DNA of 64,000 bases from an uncultured Ferrovibrio sp. Lineage in GTDB: Bacteria > Pseudomonadota > Alphaproteobacteria > Ferrovibrionales > Ferrovibrionaceae. Position numbers and translations under genes: made by a program. The notes beneath the pieces are model-generated. The model was not told where the DNA came from. It worked only from the letters and a program-made list of their open reading frames with translations, and searched no databases. Location: assembly GCF_937960835.1 (NCBI RefSeq), contig NZ_CALGPC010000006.1, positions 558,001 through 622,000 on the forward strand, given 5' to 3'. Of this stretch, positions 43,480-51,166 are shown one piece after another (the stretch's first letter is position 1; each line of letters opens with the position of its first letter).

Positions 43480-44004
43480 TCAGGAGAGTGTGGACAATTT
43501 GCGCAGCAGTGACAGCAGGAACTGTTTATCAGCACTGCCTAGCAGCTCGTCCAGGCGGCGCTCGTGATGGATTTGCAGATGTCGGTAGGCCTCGGCCAGG
43601 AAGCTTTCGCCTTTGGGGGTGAGATAGAGCGCATTCGAGCGCCGATCTCCCGGCGAGGCTGCGCGGCGGGCCAGTTTGCGCTTTTCCAGTTCATCCAGCA
43701 GGGCGACGAAGTTAGCGCGGTTAATGCCCAGAGCCTCGCTGACCCGTGATTGCTTGAGGCCAGGATTGGCGGCAATGATTGCCAGCACCGAGAATTGCGC
43801 CGGCCGCAGGTCGAAATCCTTCATGTTCTGGATGAAATCCTGGAAGACGGCGAGCTGGGCGCGGCGCAGCGCATAGCCCAGCAGGCCGTTCAGATAGCCG
43901 AGATCGACCTCGGTGCCGGCAGCAGCGGGCGACGCTTCGTCGTCAGCGACTTGCGCCGAACTGGCCTGGCGACCGGAAACGGATTTCTGCTTCGGTTTGA
44001 TCAT
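43480..44004 (-). CDS. MarR-family regulator of the hydroxycinnamate module
   Basis: A 174-residue regulator. The winged helix reads QFSVLAIIAANPGLKQSRVSEALGINRANFVALLDELEKRKLARRAASPGDRRS across about residues 70-125, the full MarR pattern with DRRS in the wing. It is convergent with the thiolase (one-base gap) and divergent from the thioesterase. Homologues CouR and HcaR repress until a hydroxycinnamoyl-CoA binds. ATG 44004 is preferred to the longer frame because MIKPKQK is a natural opening and leaves the operator free, though its ribosome binding site is weak. Confidence 0.85.
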   Translation of the reverse strand: MIKPKQKSVSGRQASSAQVADDEASPAAAGTEVDLGYLNGLLGYALRRAQLAVFQDFIQNMKDFDLRPAQFSVLAIIAANPGLKQSRVSEALGINRANFVALLDELEKRKLARRAASPGDRRSNALYLTPKGESFLAEAYRHLQIHHERRLDELLGSADKQFLLSLLRKLSTLS

Positions 44005-44130
44005 TCTGCTGCTCTGTCTGGGGCGCCATGGAAATGACAAAGGAATTCTGAGAATCTCTTTGCGATGTAGAAGAAATCCCCCGCCTTGGCAATCAATCTC
44101 ACAGAATTCAGAAAATCGTATCGGCAAATT

Positions 44131-44148
44131 GTTATCAGTTATAATAAT
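44131..44148. promoter_or_regulatory. probable second MarR operator
   Basis: GTTAT-CAGTT-ATAAT-AAT repeats the pattern found at 39406-39423 (GTTAT-N5-ATAAY-AAT). It lies in the 219-base AT-rich gap between marR (leftward) and the thioesterase gene (rightward), fitting autoregulation. No other strong structure is seen in the gap. Confidence 0.5.
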
Positions 44149-44223
44149 CAGAACTCAAGGGTTTTCCTGGATGGAGATCAGCCATATTCTTGCGCAGCGA
44201 AAGATGTTTGAAGGCAAACTAAT

Positions 44224-44637
44224 ATGAAGACGAGCATTCATCGCGTGTCCGTCGAATGGGGCGATGCCGATCCGGCGCGTATCGTATTTTATCCGCGGTA
44301 CTTCGCCTGGTTCGATGTGTCGACGCGACACCTTTTTGACAGTGCTGGCCTGACCATCCCGGACATCTTCGACCGTCATGGCGTGATCGGTACGCCGATT
44401 GCCGAGGCCAACGCCAAATTCCTGGCGCCGTCCAAATTCGGGGACGTGCTGGAGGTCCATAGCGGCGTCAGCGAATGGAGCGACCGTTATTTCGTGGTCA
44501 GCCACAAGATCTATAACAATGGCGTGCTTTGCGTGGATGGTTTTGAGCGACGCGTCTGGGCAGCGCCCCATCCGGAAAAGCCCGGCCGGTTGAAGGCTTT
44601 GCCAGTGCCCGAGGAAGTGCGCAGCAAGCTATCCTGA
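44224..44637 (+). CDS. acyl-CoA thioesterase, 4-hydroxybenzoyl-CoA thioesterase type
   Basis: A 137-residue single hot-dog-fold enzyme. The active-site Asp lies in VEWGDADPARIVFYPRYFAWFD (near residue 14), the signature of the YbgC/4-hydroxybenzoyl-CoA thioesterase group. A PIAEANAKFLAPSKFGD segment follows. It would free a hydroxybenzoate from its CoA ester after side-chain shortening, feeding protocatechuate into the pca genes nearby. It is convergent with the iclR remnant. The ribosome binding site is weak. Confidence 0.85.
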   Translation: MKTSIHRVSVEWGDADPARIVFYPRYFAWFDVSTRHLFDSAGLTIPDIFDRHGVIGTPIAEANAKFLAPSKFGDVLEVHSGVSEWSDRYFVVSHKIYNNGVLCVDGFERRVWAAPHPEKPGRLKALPVPEEVRSKLS

Positions 44638-44643
44638 ATAATC

Positions 44644-45409
44644 TCAGGCCATCGCCATGCGGATGCCCTCTGCGGCATAAAGCAAGGGCGAAAGAAAGCG
44701 CTGGCGCATCTCGTCCATGCTGACCCGCGACACATGGCCGCTGACATTCATGGCGGCTAGAACGCGTCCGGCCTGATTGCGGATCGGCACGGCAATCGAC
44801 CGCAAACCGATCTCCAGCTCCTGATCCACGAGCGCATAGCCTTTGCAGCGCACGTCGGCAATGATATTGCGCAAGACGGCCTGATCGGTCTGCGTATGCG
44901 GTGTCAGGCTGTCGAGACGGGTATTCTGGAAGTAAATATCCAATTCGGCCGGGCGCAGATCGGCCAGCAGGACGCGGCCCATCGATGTGCAATAGGCCGG
45001 CAGGCGGATACCGATGCCAAGCGCCACCGACATGATCCGCTTTGTCGGAACGCGGGCCACATACACGATATCGCTGCCTTCCAGCACCGAGATCGAGCAG
45101 GACTCATTCACCTGCTCGGTAAGCTGCTCCATGAAGGGTTGGGCACGCTCCCAGATATGCATTGAGGTCAGGAAGGCGAAGCCGAGTTCAAGTACCCGTG
45201 GCGTCAGGCGGAAATACTTCCCGTCGCCGGCGACATATCCGAGTTCGCATAAGGTGAGCAGATAGCGGCGCCGCGGCGCGGGTCATGTCGGCCCGGCGCG
45301 ACACCTCACTCAGCGTCATCTCATCGTGATCGCGATCGAAGGCAGTGATCACCCGCAGGCCGCGCGCCAGAGAGGTCGAGAAGTCGCGCGGATTGATCCC
45401 GATTGACAA
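44644..45409 (-). pseudogene. IclR-family regulator (PcaR/PobR type) with frameshift
   Basis: The N-terminal helix-turn-helix is read in one frame (MSIGINPRDFSTSLARGL to ADMTRAAA, 45409 to about 45269) and the rest in another (RYLLTLCELGYV onward, from about 45267 to 44644). Joined, the parts give a full-length IclR protein of about 255 residues. The shift lies in a GC-only stretch near 45268 and is one extra or two missing bases; it may be a sequencing error rather than a real break. The C-terminal effector domain is intact (SMGRVLLADL, RSIAVPIRN). It is divergent from pcaH, so it is the expected activator or repressor of the pca genes. Confidence 0.8.
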
Positions 45410-45432
45410 GGCGATCTCCTCAATCGTGTAAT
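45403..45432 (+). promoter_or_regulatory. candidate promoter of the pca operon
   Basis: TTGACA (45403-45408), 18 bases, then TGTAAT (45427-45432) read toward pcaH. The hexamers match at six and five of six positions. It overlaps the first codons of the divergent iclR gene and would give a leader of about 108 bases. Confidence 0.4.
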
Positions 45433-45451
45433 GTTGGATATACGCATTATC

Positions 45452-45466
45452 AGGCGTTTAACGAAC
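45452..45466 (-). promoter_or_regulatory. PcaR-like box in the iclR/pcaH gap
   Basis: On the minus strand GTTCGTTAAACGCCT matches 11 of 15 positions of the PcaR box as I recall it (GTTCGATAATCGCAC). A weaker TGATAATGCG follows in the same orientation. It lies in the 138-base divergent gap, where an IclR-type regulator of pca genes would bind. Confidence 0.4.
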
Positions 45467-45547
45467 AAAAAGTCAAGCAAAGTCGAATTTTTGCCTGTCA
45501 GGCGCATTCGATAGCCGCCACAATCGGCGGAGGGAGGACCCGAAAGA

Positions 45548-46252
45548 ATGACCAATGTGGTCGGTTACAAACGGCCCCGCGCGGGGACCCAGCCCAACTA
45601 CCTGCATCCACCCTATCAATCCTCGATCAAGCGCGCTCCACGTAAGCCCCTGGTGCTGCTGCCCCATACTCTTTCCGAGGTGACGGGGCCGCTTTTCGGT
45701 CATGACCTGATCGGGCAGAATGACAACGATTTAACGAAGCAGCATGCGGGTGAGCCCATCGGCGAACGCATCATTGTCTCCGGCCGGGTGCTGGATGAAG
45801 ACGGACGCCCGGTGCCGCGCACATTGATCGAGCTCTGGCAGGCCAATTCGACCGGCCGCTACCGCCATGCACTGGATCAGCATGATGCGCCGCTCGATCC
45901 CAATTTCACCGGCTATGGCCGTACGGTGACGGATGCCGAGGGACGCTACCGCTTCGTTACCATCAAGCCCGGGGCTTACCCCTGGCGCAATCACCATAAT
46001 GCCTGGCGGCCACCGCATATCCATTTTTCGTTATTCGGCCCGAGCTTCATGACCCGGCTGGTGACGCAGATGTATTTTCCGGGCGATCCGCTCCTGCCAT
46101 TCGACCCGATTTTCAACTGCGTAACCGATCAGCGGGCGCGTGACAGCATGATCTCGTCCTTCGATCTGGATACCACTATCCCGGAATTCGCACTGGGCTA
46201 TCGTTGGGACATTGTGCTGCGTGGCCGCAACGCCACGCCGTTCGAGGAGTGA
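45548..46252 (+). CDS. pcaH: protocatechuate 3,4-dioxygenase beta subunit
   Basis: A 234-residue catalytic subunit of the intradiol ring-cleaving enzyme that turns protocatechuate into 3-carboxy-cis,cis-muconate. The iron ligands expected of the family are seen as Tyr in GAYPWRNHHNAW (near 144) and two His in PPHIHFS (near 157-159). The LIELWQANSTGRY segment (near 96) carries the other ligand Tyr region. It starts the pcaHGBDC run and is followed by pcaG after eight bases. Confidence 0.95.
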   Translation: MTNVVGYKRPRAGTQPNYLHPPYQSSIKRAPRKPLVLLPHTLSEVTGPLFGHDLIGQNDNDLTKQHAGEPIGERIIVSGRVLDEDGRPVPRTLIELWQANSTGRYRHALDQHDAPLDPNFTGYGRTVTDAEGRYRFVTIKPGAYPWRNHHNAWRPPHIHFSLFGPSFMTRLVTQMYFPGDPLLPFDPIFNCVTDQRARDSMISSFDLDTTIPEFALGYRWDIVLRGRNATPFEE

Positions 46253-46260
46253 GAAACGCC

Positions 46261-46833
46261 ATGTCGCTTATTCCCACGGCATCGCAAACCGTTGGTCCGT
46301 ACCTGCATCTTGGCCTGACGCCGATCACCATCGCCGACATCGCCAAGGATGCCGGCAAGGGCGAAAAGATCGTCATTTCGGGGCGTGTGTTGGATGGCGA
46401 AGGACAGCCCATTCCCGATGCTTTGCTCGAATTCTGGCAGGCCAATGCGGATGGAAAATACGCCCATCCTGACGACACCCAGGATAAGCCGCTGGAGGGC
46501 AAGTTCATCGGCTTTGGCCGCGTACCGACCGATAAGGACGGCCGCTTTAGCTTCACCACTATAAAGCCTGGTGCCGTTCCCGGACCGGGCAACAGCTTGC
46601 AGGCGCCGCATATCGTGGTCTGCCTGTTCATGCGTGGCATGCTCAAGCATCTCTACACGCGGATCTATTTCTCCGATGAGCAGGCGGCGAACGCCAATGA
46701 CCCGGTGCTGGGGCTGATCGAGGATGCAGCGCGCCGCCCGACCCTGATTGCCGAACGCCAGAATGATAAGGCGGAATACCGCTGGGATATCGTCATGCAG
46801 GGCGAGAACGAAACGGTATTTTTCGATTGCTGA
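46261..46833 (+). CDS. pcaG: protocatechuate 3,4-dioxygenase alpha subunit
   Basis: A 190-residue non-catalytic partner subunit. It shares the beta-sandwich pattern with PcaH (LLEFWQANADGKY near 56; TIKPGAVPGPGN near 100) but lacks the Tyr and the HxH iron site (APHIVVCLF instead). SQTVGPYLHLGL near the N-terminus is typical. ATG 46261 gives the natural start, eight bases after pcaH; the frame open to 46204 lies inside pcaH. Confidence 0.95.
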   Translation: MSLIPTASQTVGPYLHLGLTPITIADIAKDAGKGEKIVISGRVLDGEGQPIPDALLEFWQANADGKYAHPDDTQDKPLEGKFIGFGRVPTDKDGRFSFTTIKPGAVPGPGNSLQAPHIVVCLFMRGMLKHLYTRIYFSDEQAANANDPVLGLIEDAARRPTLIAERQNDKAEYRWDIVMQGENETVFFDC

Positions 46834-46861
46834 TCGTCTGATCCAACGCGAACATGGCCGG

Positions 46862-48235
46862 ATGACGGATAACCACGCCCACGAGTCACAACAGGTTGTA
46901 GGCCTGCTCGATCCTTTGTTCACTACTACAGCGGCGCGGGGCTGGTTCTCCGACCGCGCCCGCCTGCAAGGCATGCTGGATTTCGAAGCGGCGCTGGCGC
47001 GGGCGGAAGCCAAGGTGGGCGTCATTCCCCAGCCTGCCGTGAATGCCATCGCCGCACAGTGCGATGCCGCGCTTTATGACATCGCCGATCTGGCAGCGGC
47101 AACTGCGAAAGCCGGCAATCCGGCCATCCCTCTGGTGAAGGCTCTGACCGCCAGGGTAGCGGCGCAGGATGCGCAAGCCGCGCGCTATGTCCATTGGGGT
47201 GCCACCAGCCAGGATGCGATGGATACCGGCTTGGTGCTGCAATTGCGCCGGGCCCTGAACGCGGTCCGAACCGATCTTGGCTGCCTGTCAGACCTGCTGG
47301 AAAATCTGACCGCGACGCATAAGCGGACGCCTATGGTTGGCCGCACCTGGCTGCAGCATGCGCTGCCGACGACCTTCGGCCTGAAAGTGGCGGGCTGGCT
47401 CGATGCCATCGAGCGCCATCGCAGCCGGCTTGATGAACTACGTCCGCGCCTGCTGGTGCTGCAATTCGGTGGCGCGGCCGGGACACTGGCGGCCCTTGAG
47501 GATAACGGGCTTAAGGTGGCATCCGCTTTGGCCGATGAGCTGGAGCTTGGTCTGCCGGCAATGCCGTGGCATACGGCCCGCGACAGGATTGCGGAATGCG
47601 GAACGGTTTTCGGTCTGCTGATCGGCACGCTGGCGAAAATCGCGCGCGATATCTCCCTGCTGATGCAAACTGATGTGGCAGAGGCGTTTGAGCCGGCAGG
47701 AGAGCGGCGTGGTGGTTCTTCAACCATGCCGCATAAGCGCAATCCGGTGGCGGCGGCCAGCATATTGGCGACAGCAACGCGCGCGCCGCAGCTCGTAGCA
47801 TCTCTCCTCGCCGGCATGACGCAGGAACATGAGCGCGGCCTGGGCGGCTGGCATGCCGAATGGACGACATTGCCAGAGTTGATCCAGATCGCGGCAGGGG
47901 CGCTGACTCAGACGATCGACACTATCGGCGGTCTCGATGTCGACGCCGCACGGATGCGGAAAAATCTCGATGCCACGAACGGCCTGATCATGGCCGAGGC
48001 TGTGATGATGGCGCTGGGGCCGAAGATCGGCCGGCTGGCTGCCCATGACCATATCGAGGGAGCCTGTAGGCGGGCTGTAGCGACAGGCCGTCATCTGCAA
48101 GATGTGCTGTCCGAAGACCCCGTGGTTTCACAGCATCTCAAAGAATCTGATCTGCAGCGGCTTTTTGATCCGCTGAACTATATTGGTAGCGCCCCGGCGA
48201 TGGTCGGCCGCGTCCTGTCGGCGCGCCACAAATAA
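46862..48235 (+). CDS. pcaB: 3-carboxy-cis,cis-muconate cycloisomerase
   Basis: A 457-residue member of the fumarase/argininosuccinate lyase superfamily, catalysing lactonisation of carboxymuconate. The superfamily signature GSSTMPHKRNPV is near residue 285, and VHWGATSQDAMDTG (near 110) and GRTWLQHALPTTFG (near 160) supply the other active-site regions. ATG 46862 lies 28 bases after pcaG; the ribosome binding site is poor, so coupling to pcaG translation is likely. Length is typical. Confidence 0.94.
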   Translation: MTDNHAHESQQVVGLLDPLFTTTAARGWFSDRARLQGMLDFEAALARAEAKVGVIPQPAVNAIAAQCDAALYDIADLAAATAKAGNPAIPLVKALTARVAAQDAQAARYVHWGATSQDAMDTGLVLQLRRALNAVRTDLGCLSDLLENLTATHKRTPMVGRTWLQHALPTTFGLKVAGWLDAIERHRSRLDELRPRLLVLQFGGAAGTLAALEDNGLKVASALADELELGLPAMPWHTARDRIAECGTVFGLLIGTLAKIARDISLLMQTDVAEAFEPAGERRGGSSTMPHKRNPVAAASILATATRAPQLVASLLAGMTQEHERGLGGWHAEWTTLPELIQIAAGALTQTIDTIGGLDVDAARMRKNLDATNGLIMAEAVMMALGPKIGRLAAHDHIEGACRRAVATGRHLQDVLSEDPVVSQHLKESDLQRLFDPLNYIGSAPAMVGRVLSARHK

Positions 48236-48250
48236 ATATCCGGAGGAATC

Positions 48251-49033
48251 ATGCCTTTCATTGCTTGTGCGGATGGCGTTCAGCTGCATTATAGGCTCGA
48301 CGGGCCGGAAGGGGCACCAGTCCTGGTGCTGTCCAATTCGCTCGGGACCAATCTGAATATGTGGCAGCCGCAGATGGCCGCACTGACCCAGAATTTCCGC
48401 GTGTTGCGTTATGACACGCGCGGCCATGGCCAGTCCGGTCTCTCGCCATCAGCGTTCCAGGTCGATACCCTGGGCAAGGATGTGCTGGCTCTGCTGGATG
48501 GGCTCGGAATTGCACGAGCGCATTTCTGTGGTCTGTCTATGGGCGGCATGACCGGTATGTGGCTTGGCGTACATGCGCCCGAACGCATCGATCGTCTGGC
48601 ACTGTGCAATACCGCTGCCAAGATAGCGACGCCCGAGATCTGGAATGAGCGTATCGCTGCGGTCGAGAAGGGCGGCGTAGCGGCCGTCCTGCCCGGCGTC
48701 ATTCAGCGCTGGTTCACCGAGGGTTTCACCAAGCGTCAGCCTGACGCCGTTGAGGCCATCTCAGCCATGCTGTTGCAGACGGCTCCGGAAGGTTACGCCG
48801 CAGCCTGCGGCGCGATACGCGATATGGACCAACGCGATACCATTGCTGCGGTCCGGGCGCCGACTCTGGTAATAGCAGGCACCTATGATTTGTCTACGCC
48901 TGCTGCCGAGGGCCGTCAGCTCGCCACGGCCATACCCGGAGCGCAGTATGTCGAGCTGCCATCCGCGCATTTGTCGAATGTCGAATGCGAGCAGGCCTTT
49001 ACAAAGGCCCTGCTCGATTTCCTGACGGCGTGA
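48251..49033 (+). CDS. pcaD: 3-oxoadipate enol-lactonase
   Basis: A 260-residue alpha/beta hydrolase opening the enol-lactone to beta-ketoadipate. The nucleophile elbow is GLSMGGMTG (Ser near 97), oxyanion segment NSLGTNLNMW (near 30), Asp in IAGTYDLSTP (near 212) and His in PSAHLSNVE (near 240). GGAGGA precedes ATG. It stands in the usual pca order before pcaC. Confidence 0.94.
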   Translation: MPFIACADGVQLHYRLDGPEGAPVLVLSNSLGTNLNMWQPQMAALTQNFRVLRYDTRGHGQSGLSPSAFQVDTLGKDVLALLDGLGIARAHFCGLSMGGMTGMWLGVHAPERIDRLALCNTAAKIATPEIWNERIAAVEKGGVAAVLPGVIQRWFTEGFTKRQPDAVEAISAMLLQTAPEGYAAACGAIRDMDQRDTIAAVRAPTLVIAGTYDLSTPAAEGRQLATAIPGAQYVELPSAHLSNVECEQAFTKALLDFLTA

Positions 49034-49042
49034 GGGGGATCA

Positions 49043-49429
49043 ATGGACGATAAGGACCGTTACGACGCTGGCATGAAGGTGCGCCGCGCCGTCCTGGGCG
49101 ACGCCCATGTCGACCGCTCACTCTCCCGTATCACCCCGTTCAATGAGGAATTCCAGAATCTGATCACCCGTTATGCCTGGGGTGAGATCTGGACCCGGCC
49201 GGGCCTCGACCGCAAGACACGTAGCTGCATGACGCTGTCGATGATGATCGCGCTCAATCGTGCCGATGAGTTCAAGCTGCATGTCCGCGCCGCCTTCAAC
49301 AACGGCTTGACGCGGGATGACATCAAGGAAGTGATCCTGCAGGCCGGCATCTATTGCGGCGTGCCTGCTGCCAATAGTGCCATGCATTGGGCGGAAGAGG
49401 TTTTTGCCCAGATGGAGCAGAAGCCTTAA
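49043..49429 (+). CDS. pcaC: 4-carboxymuconolactone decarboxylase
   Basis: A 128-residue all-helical CMD/AhpD-fold protein that decarboxylates 4-carboxymuconolactone. It opens MDDKDRYDAGMKVRRAVLGDAHVDRS, the standard PcaC start, and has the core GLDRKTRSCMTLSMMIALNR (near 54) and EVILQAGIYCGVPAANSA (near 97). It ends the pca run: pcaIJ and pcaF do not follow, the next gene being a convergent helicase 56 bases on. Confidence 0.94.
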   Translation: MDDKDRYDAGMKVRRAVLGDAHVDRSLSRITPFNEEFQNLITRYAWGEIWTRPGLDRKTRSCMTLSMMIALNRADEFKLHVRAAFNNGLTRDDIKEVILQAGIYCGVPAANSAMHWAEEVFAQMEQKP

Positions 49430-49485
49430 AAAAGAACGGCACCACATTGCTATGGCGCCGGTTCCCCTAACCCAATTCGATTGGA

Positions 49486-50865
49486 TCAGTGCAACTGGGA
49501 ATGACCCTGACGCTGACCATCGGCGCGGCCGAAGCGCTGCCCCTGTGGCTTGCGGTTCCGCTTGTGCTGCGGCTGGCCTTGACCGCCGCTGCGCTGGCCT
49601 TCGCTGCGATGCTCCTGATGGCGCTGATTGGCGCCATGGCGCGAAGCATTGGGACGCTGACCATGCGGACGCTGCTGCTGATGCTGCTGAGGACGGCTGT
49701 CCTTCGGCTCAGCGGCGGTGGCCGCCGCCAACTTGGCGTCGCCCCGGCGGTCGGTTGAAGCAATGCGTTGCCGGGTCAGCTTTTCGATGTCACGCAGATA
49801 AGGCCGTTCGTCCTGAGCGCAGAGCGAAATCGCCTGGCCGGCATTGCCGGCTCGCGCGGTCCGGCCGATACGGTGCACGTAGCTTTCCGGTACATTCGGC
49901 AGTTCGAAGTTGATCACATGGGTGACGCCGCTGACATCAATGCCGCGTGCGGCGATGTCAGTGGCCACCAGCACGCGGATACGGCCGGATTTGAAATCCG
50001 ACAGGGCGCGCTCGCGCTGGCTCTGCGACTTGTTGCCATGGATCGCATTCGCCGGCACGCCACCATTGGTGAGATGCCGGGCGACGCGGTCGGCACCATG
50101 CTTGGTGCGGGTGAAGACCAGCGCACGGGTAATGGCTGGGTCCGCCATGATCTCCGCCAGCAAGGCGCGCTTGCGTTCGGCTTCGACGAAAATAACCCGC
50201 TGCTCGACGCGCTCGGCCGTGGTGGCCACTGGCGTGACCTCGACTTTCACCGGCTCCTTCAGGAAGCCGGCGGCAAGCTGTCCGATGCTTTGCGGCATGG
50301 TGGCGGAGAAGAACAGGCTCTGACGCTGCTTGGGCAGGACCTGCGAGATGCGCTTGATGGCATGCACGAAGCCGAGATCAAGCATCTGATCGGCCTCGTC
50401 CAGCACCACCACCTCGGTCTGGTCGAGGCGGAGCGTGTTCTGCTGCAAGTGATCGATCAGGCGACCGGGTGTGGCCACCAGAATGTCGACCCCGCGAGCA
50501 AGCGCATGAATCTGCGGATTCATGCCAACTCCACCGAATACGGTGGCCACCACCAGCTTGGTTTCGCGGCCATAGGCGCGGAACTTCTCCGCGATCTGGC
50601 TCGCCAGTTCACGGGTTGGGCTCAGGATCAGAGCACGGCAGGTCTTCGGCGCCGGGCGGCGCTGATTGGTCAGAAGGCGATGCAGGATCGGTAGGGCAAA
50701 CGCGGCGGTCTTGCCTGTGCCGGTCTGCGCGATCCCGAGCAGATCACGGCCGGCAATGACCGGTGGAATGGCCTGGGTCTGGATCGGCGTGGGTTGGGTA
50801 TATTTGCCGGCGGCCAGGGCATTGAGCAAAGGCTGACTGAGGCCGAGGTCATTGAAACTCGTCAA
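49486..50865 (-). CDS. rhlE: DEAD-box RNA helicase, RhlE type
   Basis: A 459-residue ATP-dependent RNA helicase. Q motif (PTPIQTQAIP), motif I AQTGTGKT (near 48), Ia PTRELASQI, II DEAD (near 158), III SAT, V TDIAARGID and VI HRIGRTARAG are all present. The last 80 residues are low-complexity, rich in Gln, Arg, His and Gly, a common RNA-binding tail. I place the start at TTG 50865 (opening TSFNDLGLSQPLL), eight bases after AAGGA; the longer frame adds a non-conserved stretch. It probably works in ribosome assembly or RNA turnover, often in the cold. Confidence 0.9.
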   Translation of the reverse strand: MTSFNDLGLSQPLLNALAAGKYTQPTPIQTQAIPPVIAGRDLLGIAQTGTGKTAAFALPILHRLLTNQRRPAPKTCRALILSPTRELASQIAEKFRAYGRETKLVVATVFGGVGMNPQIHALARGVDILVATPGRLIDHLQQNTLRLDQTEVVVLDEADQMLDLGFVHAIKRISQVLPKQRQSLFFSATMPQSIGQLAAGFLKEPVKVEVTPVATTAERVEQRVIFVEAERKRALLAEIMADPAITRALVFTRTKHGADRVARHLTNGGVPANAIHGNKSQSQRERALSDFKSGRIRVLVATDIAARGIDVSGVTHVINFELPNVPESYVHRIGRTARAGNAGQAISLCAQDERPYLRDIEKLTRQRIASTDRRGDAKLAAATAAEPKDSRPQQHQQQRPHGQRPNASRHGANQRHQEHRSEGQRSGGQGQPQHKRNRKPQGQRFGRADGQRQGHSQLH

Positions 50866-51166
50866 GAAGAAAATCCTTATAAGGGCACACGACGGCGTCA
50901 GGCATAAGCCTGCGACGCAGCGATCGGGCGCGGGACCGATAAAACGCCCCGCGTGACCTGGGTCGTGAAATGGGAAATTCGAAGCGCCTGGCAGGACGAA
51001 GAAGCGTGTTTTAGCTCCTCGCTCACGCGGCCAAGGCGCAAGAGGTCGCCGAAGCGACTGCGCGTATATGACGGTGAACGGGTCTCTGGTCAAGCGAATA
51101 AAGCGATAATTGTGAAAAACGGACGATTATCTCGTTTTTGTTCACTTTGAAGACATAAAAGTCACT
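50866..51166. other. 301-base gap upstream of the helicase gene
   Basis: No gene. In the minus-strand leader of the helicase, GCGT-CAGGC (50895-50903) pairs with GCCTG-CG-ACGC (50908-50918), a 9-bp stem with a two-base bulge, 30 bases before the start. At the far end two overlapping dyads occur: GATAAT/ATTATC (51105-51110/51126-51131) and AAAAACG/CGTTTTT (51115-51121/51133-51139). The second could end the enolase-family operon transcript; either could be an operator. Confidence 0.45.

Noticed and set aside
44644..45409. Two separate regulator genes (45188-45409 and 44644-45162)
   Set aside because: Both parts align end to end with one IclR protein, so a single frameshifted gene is the simpler reading.
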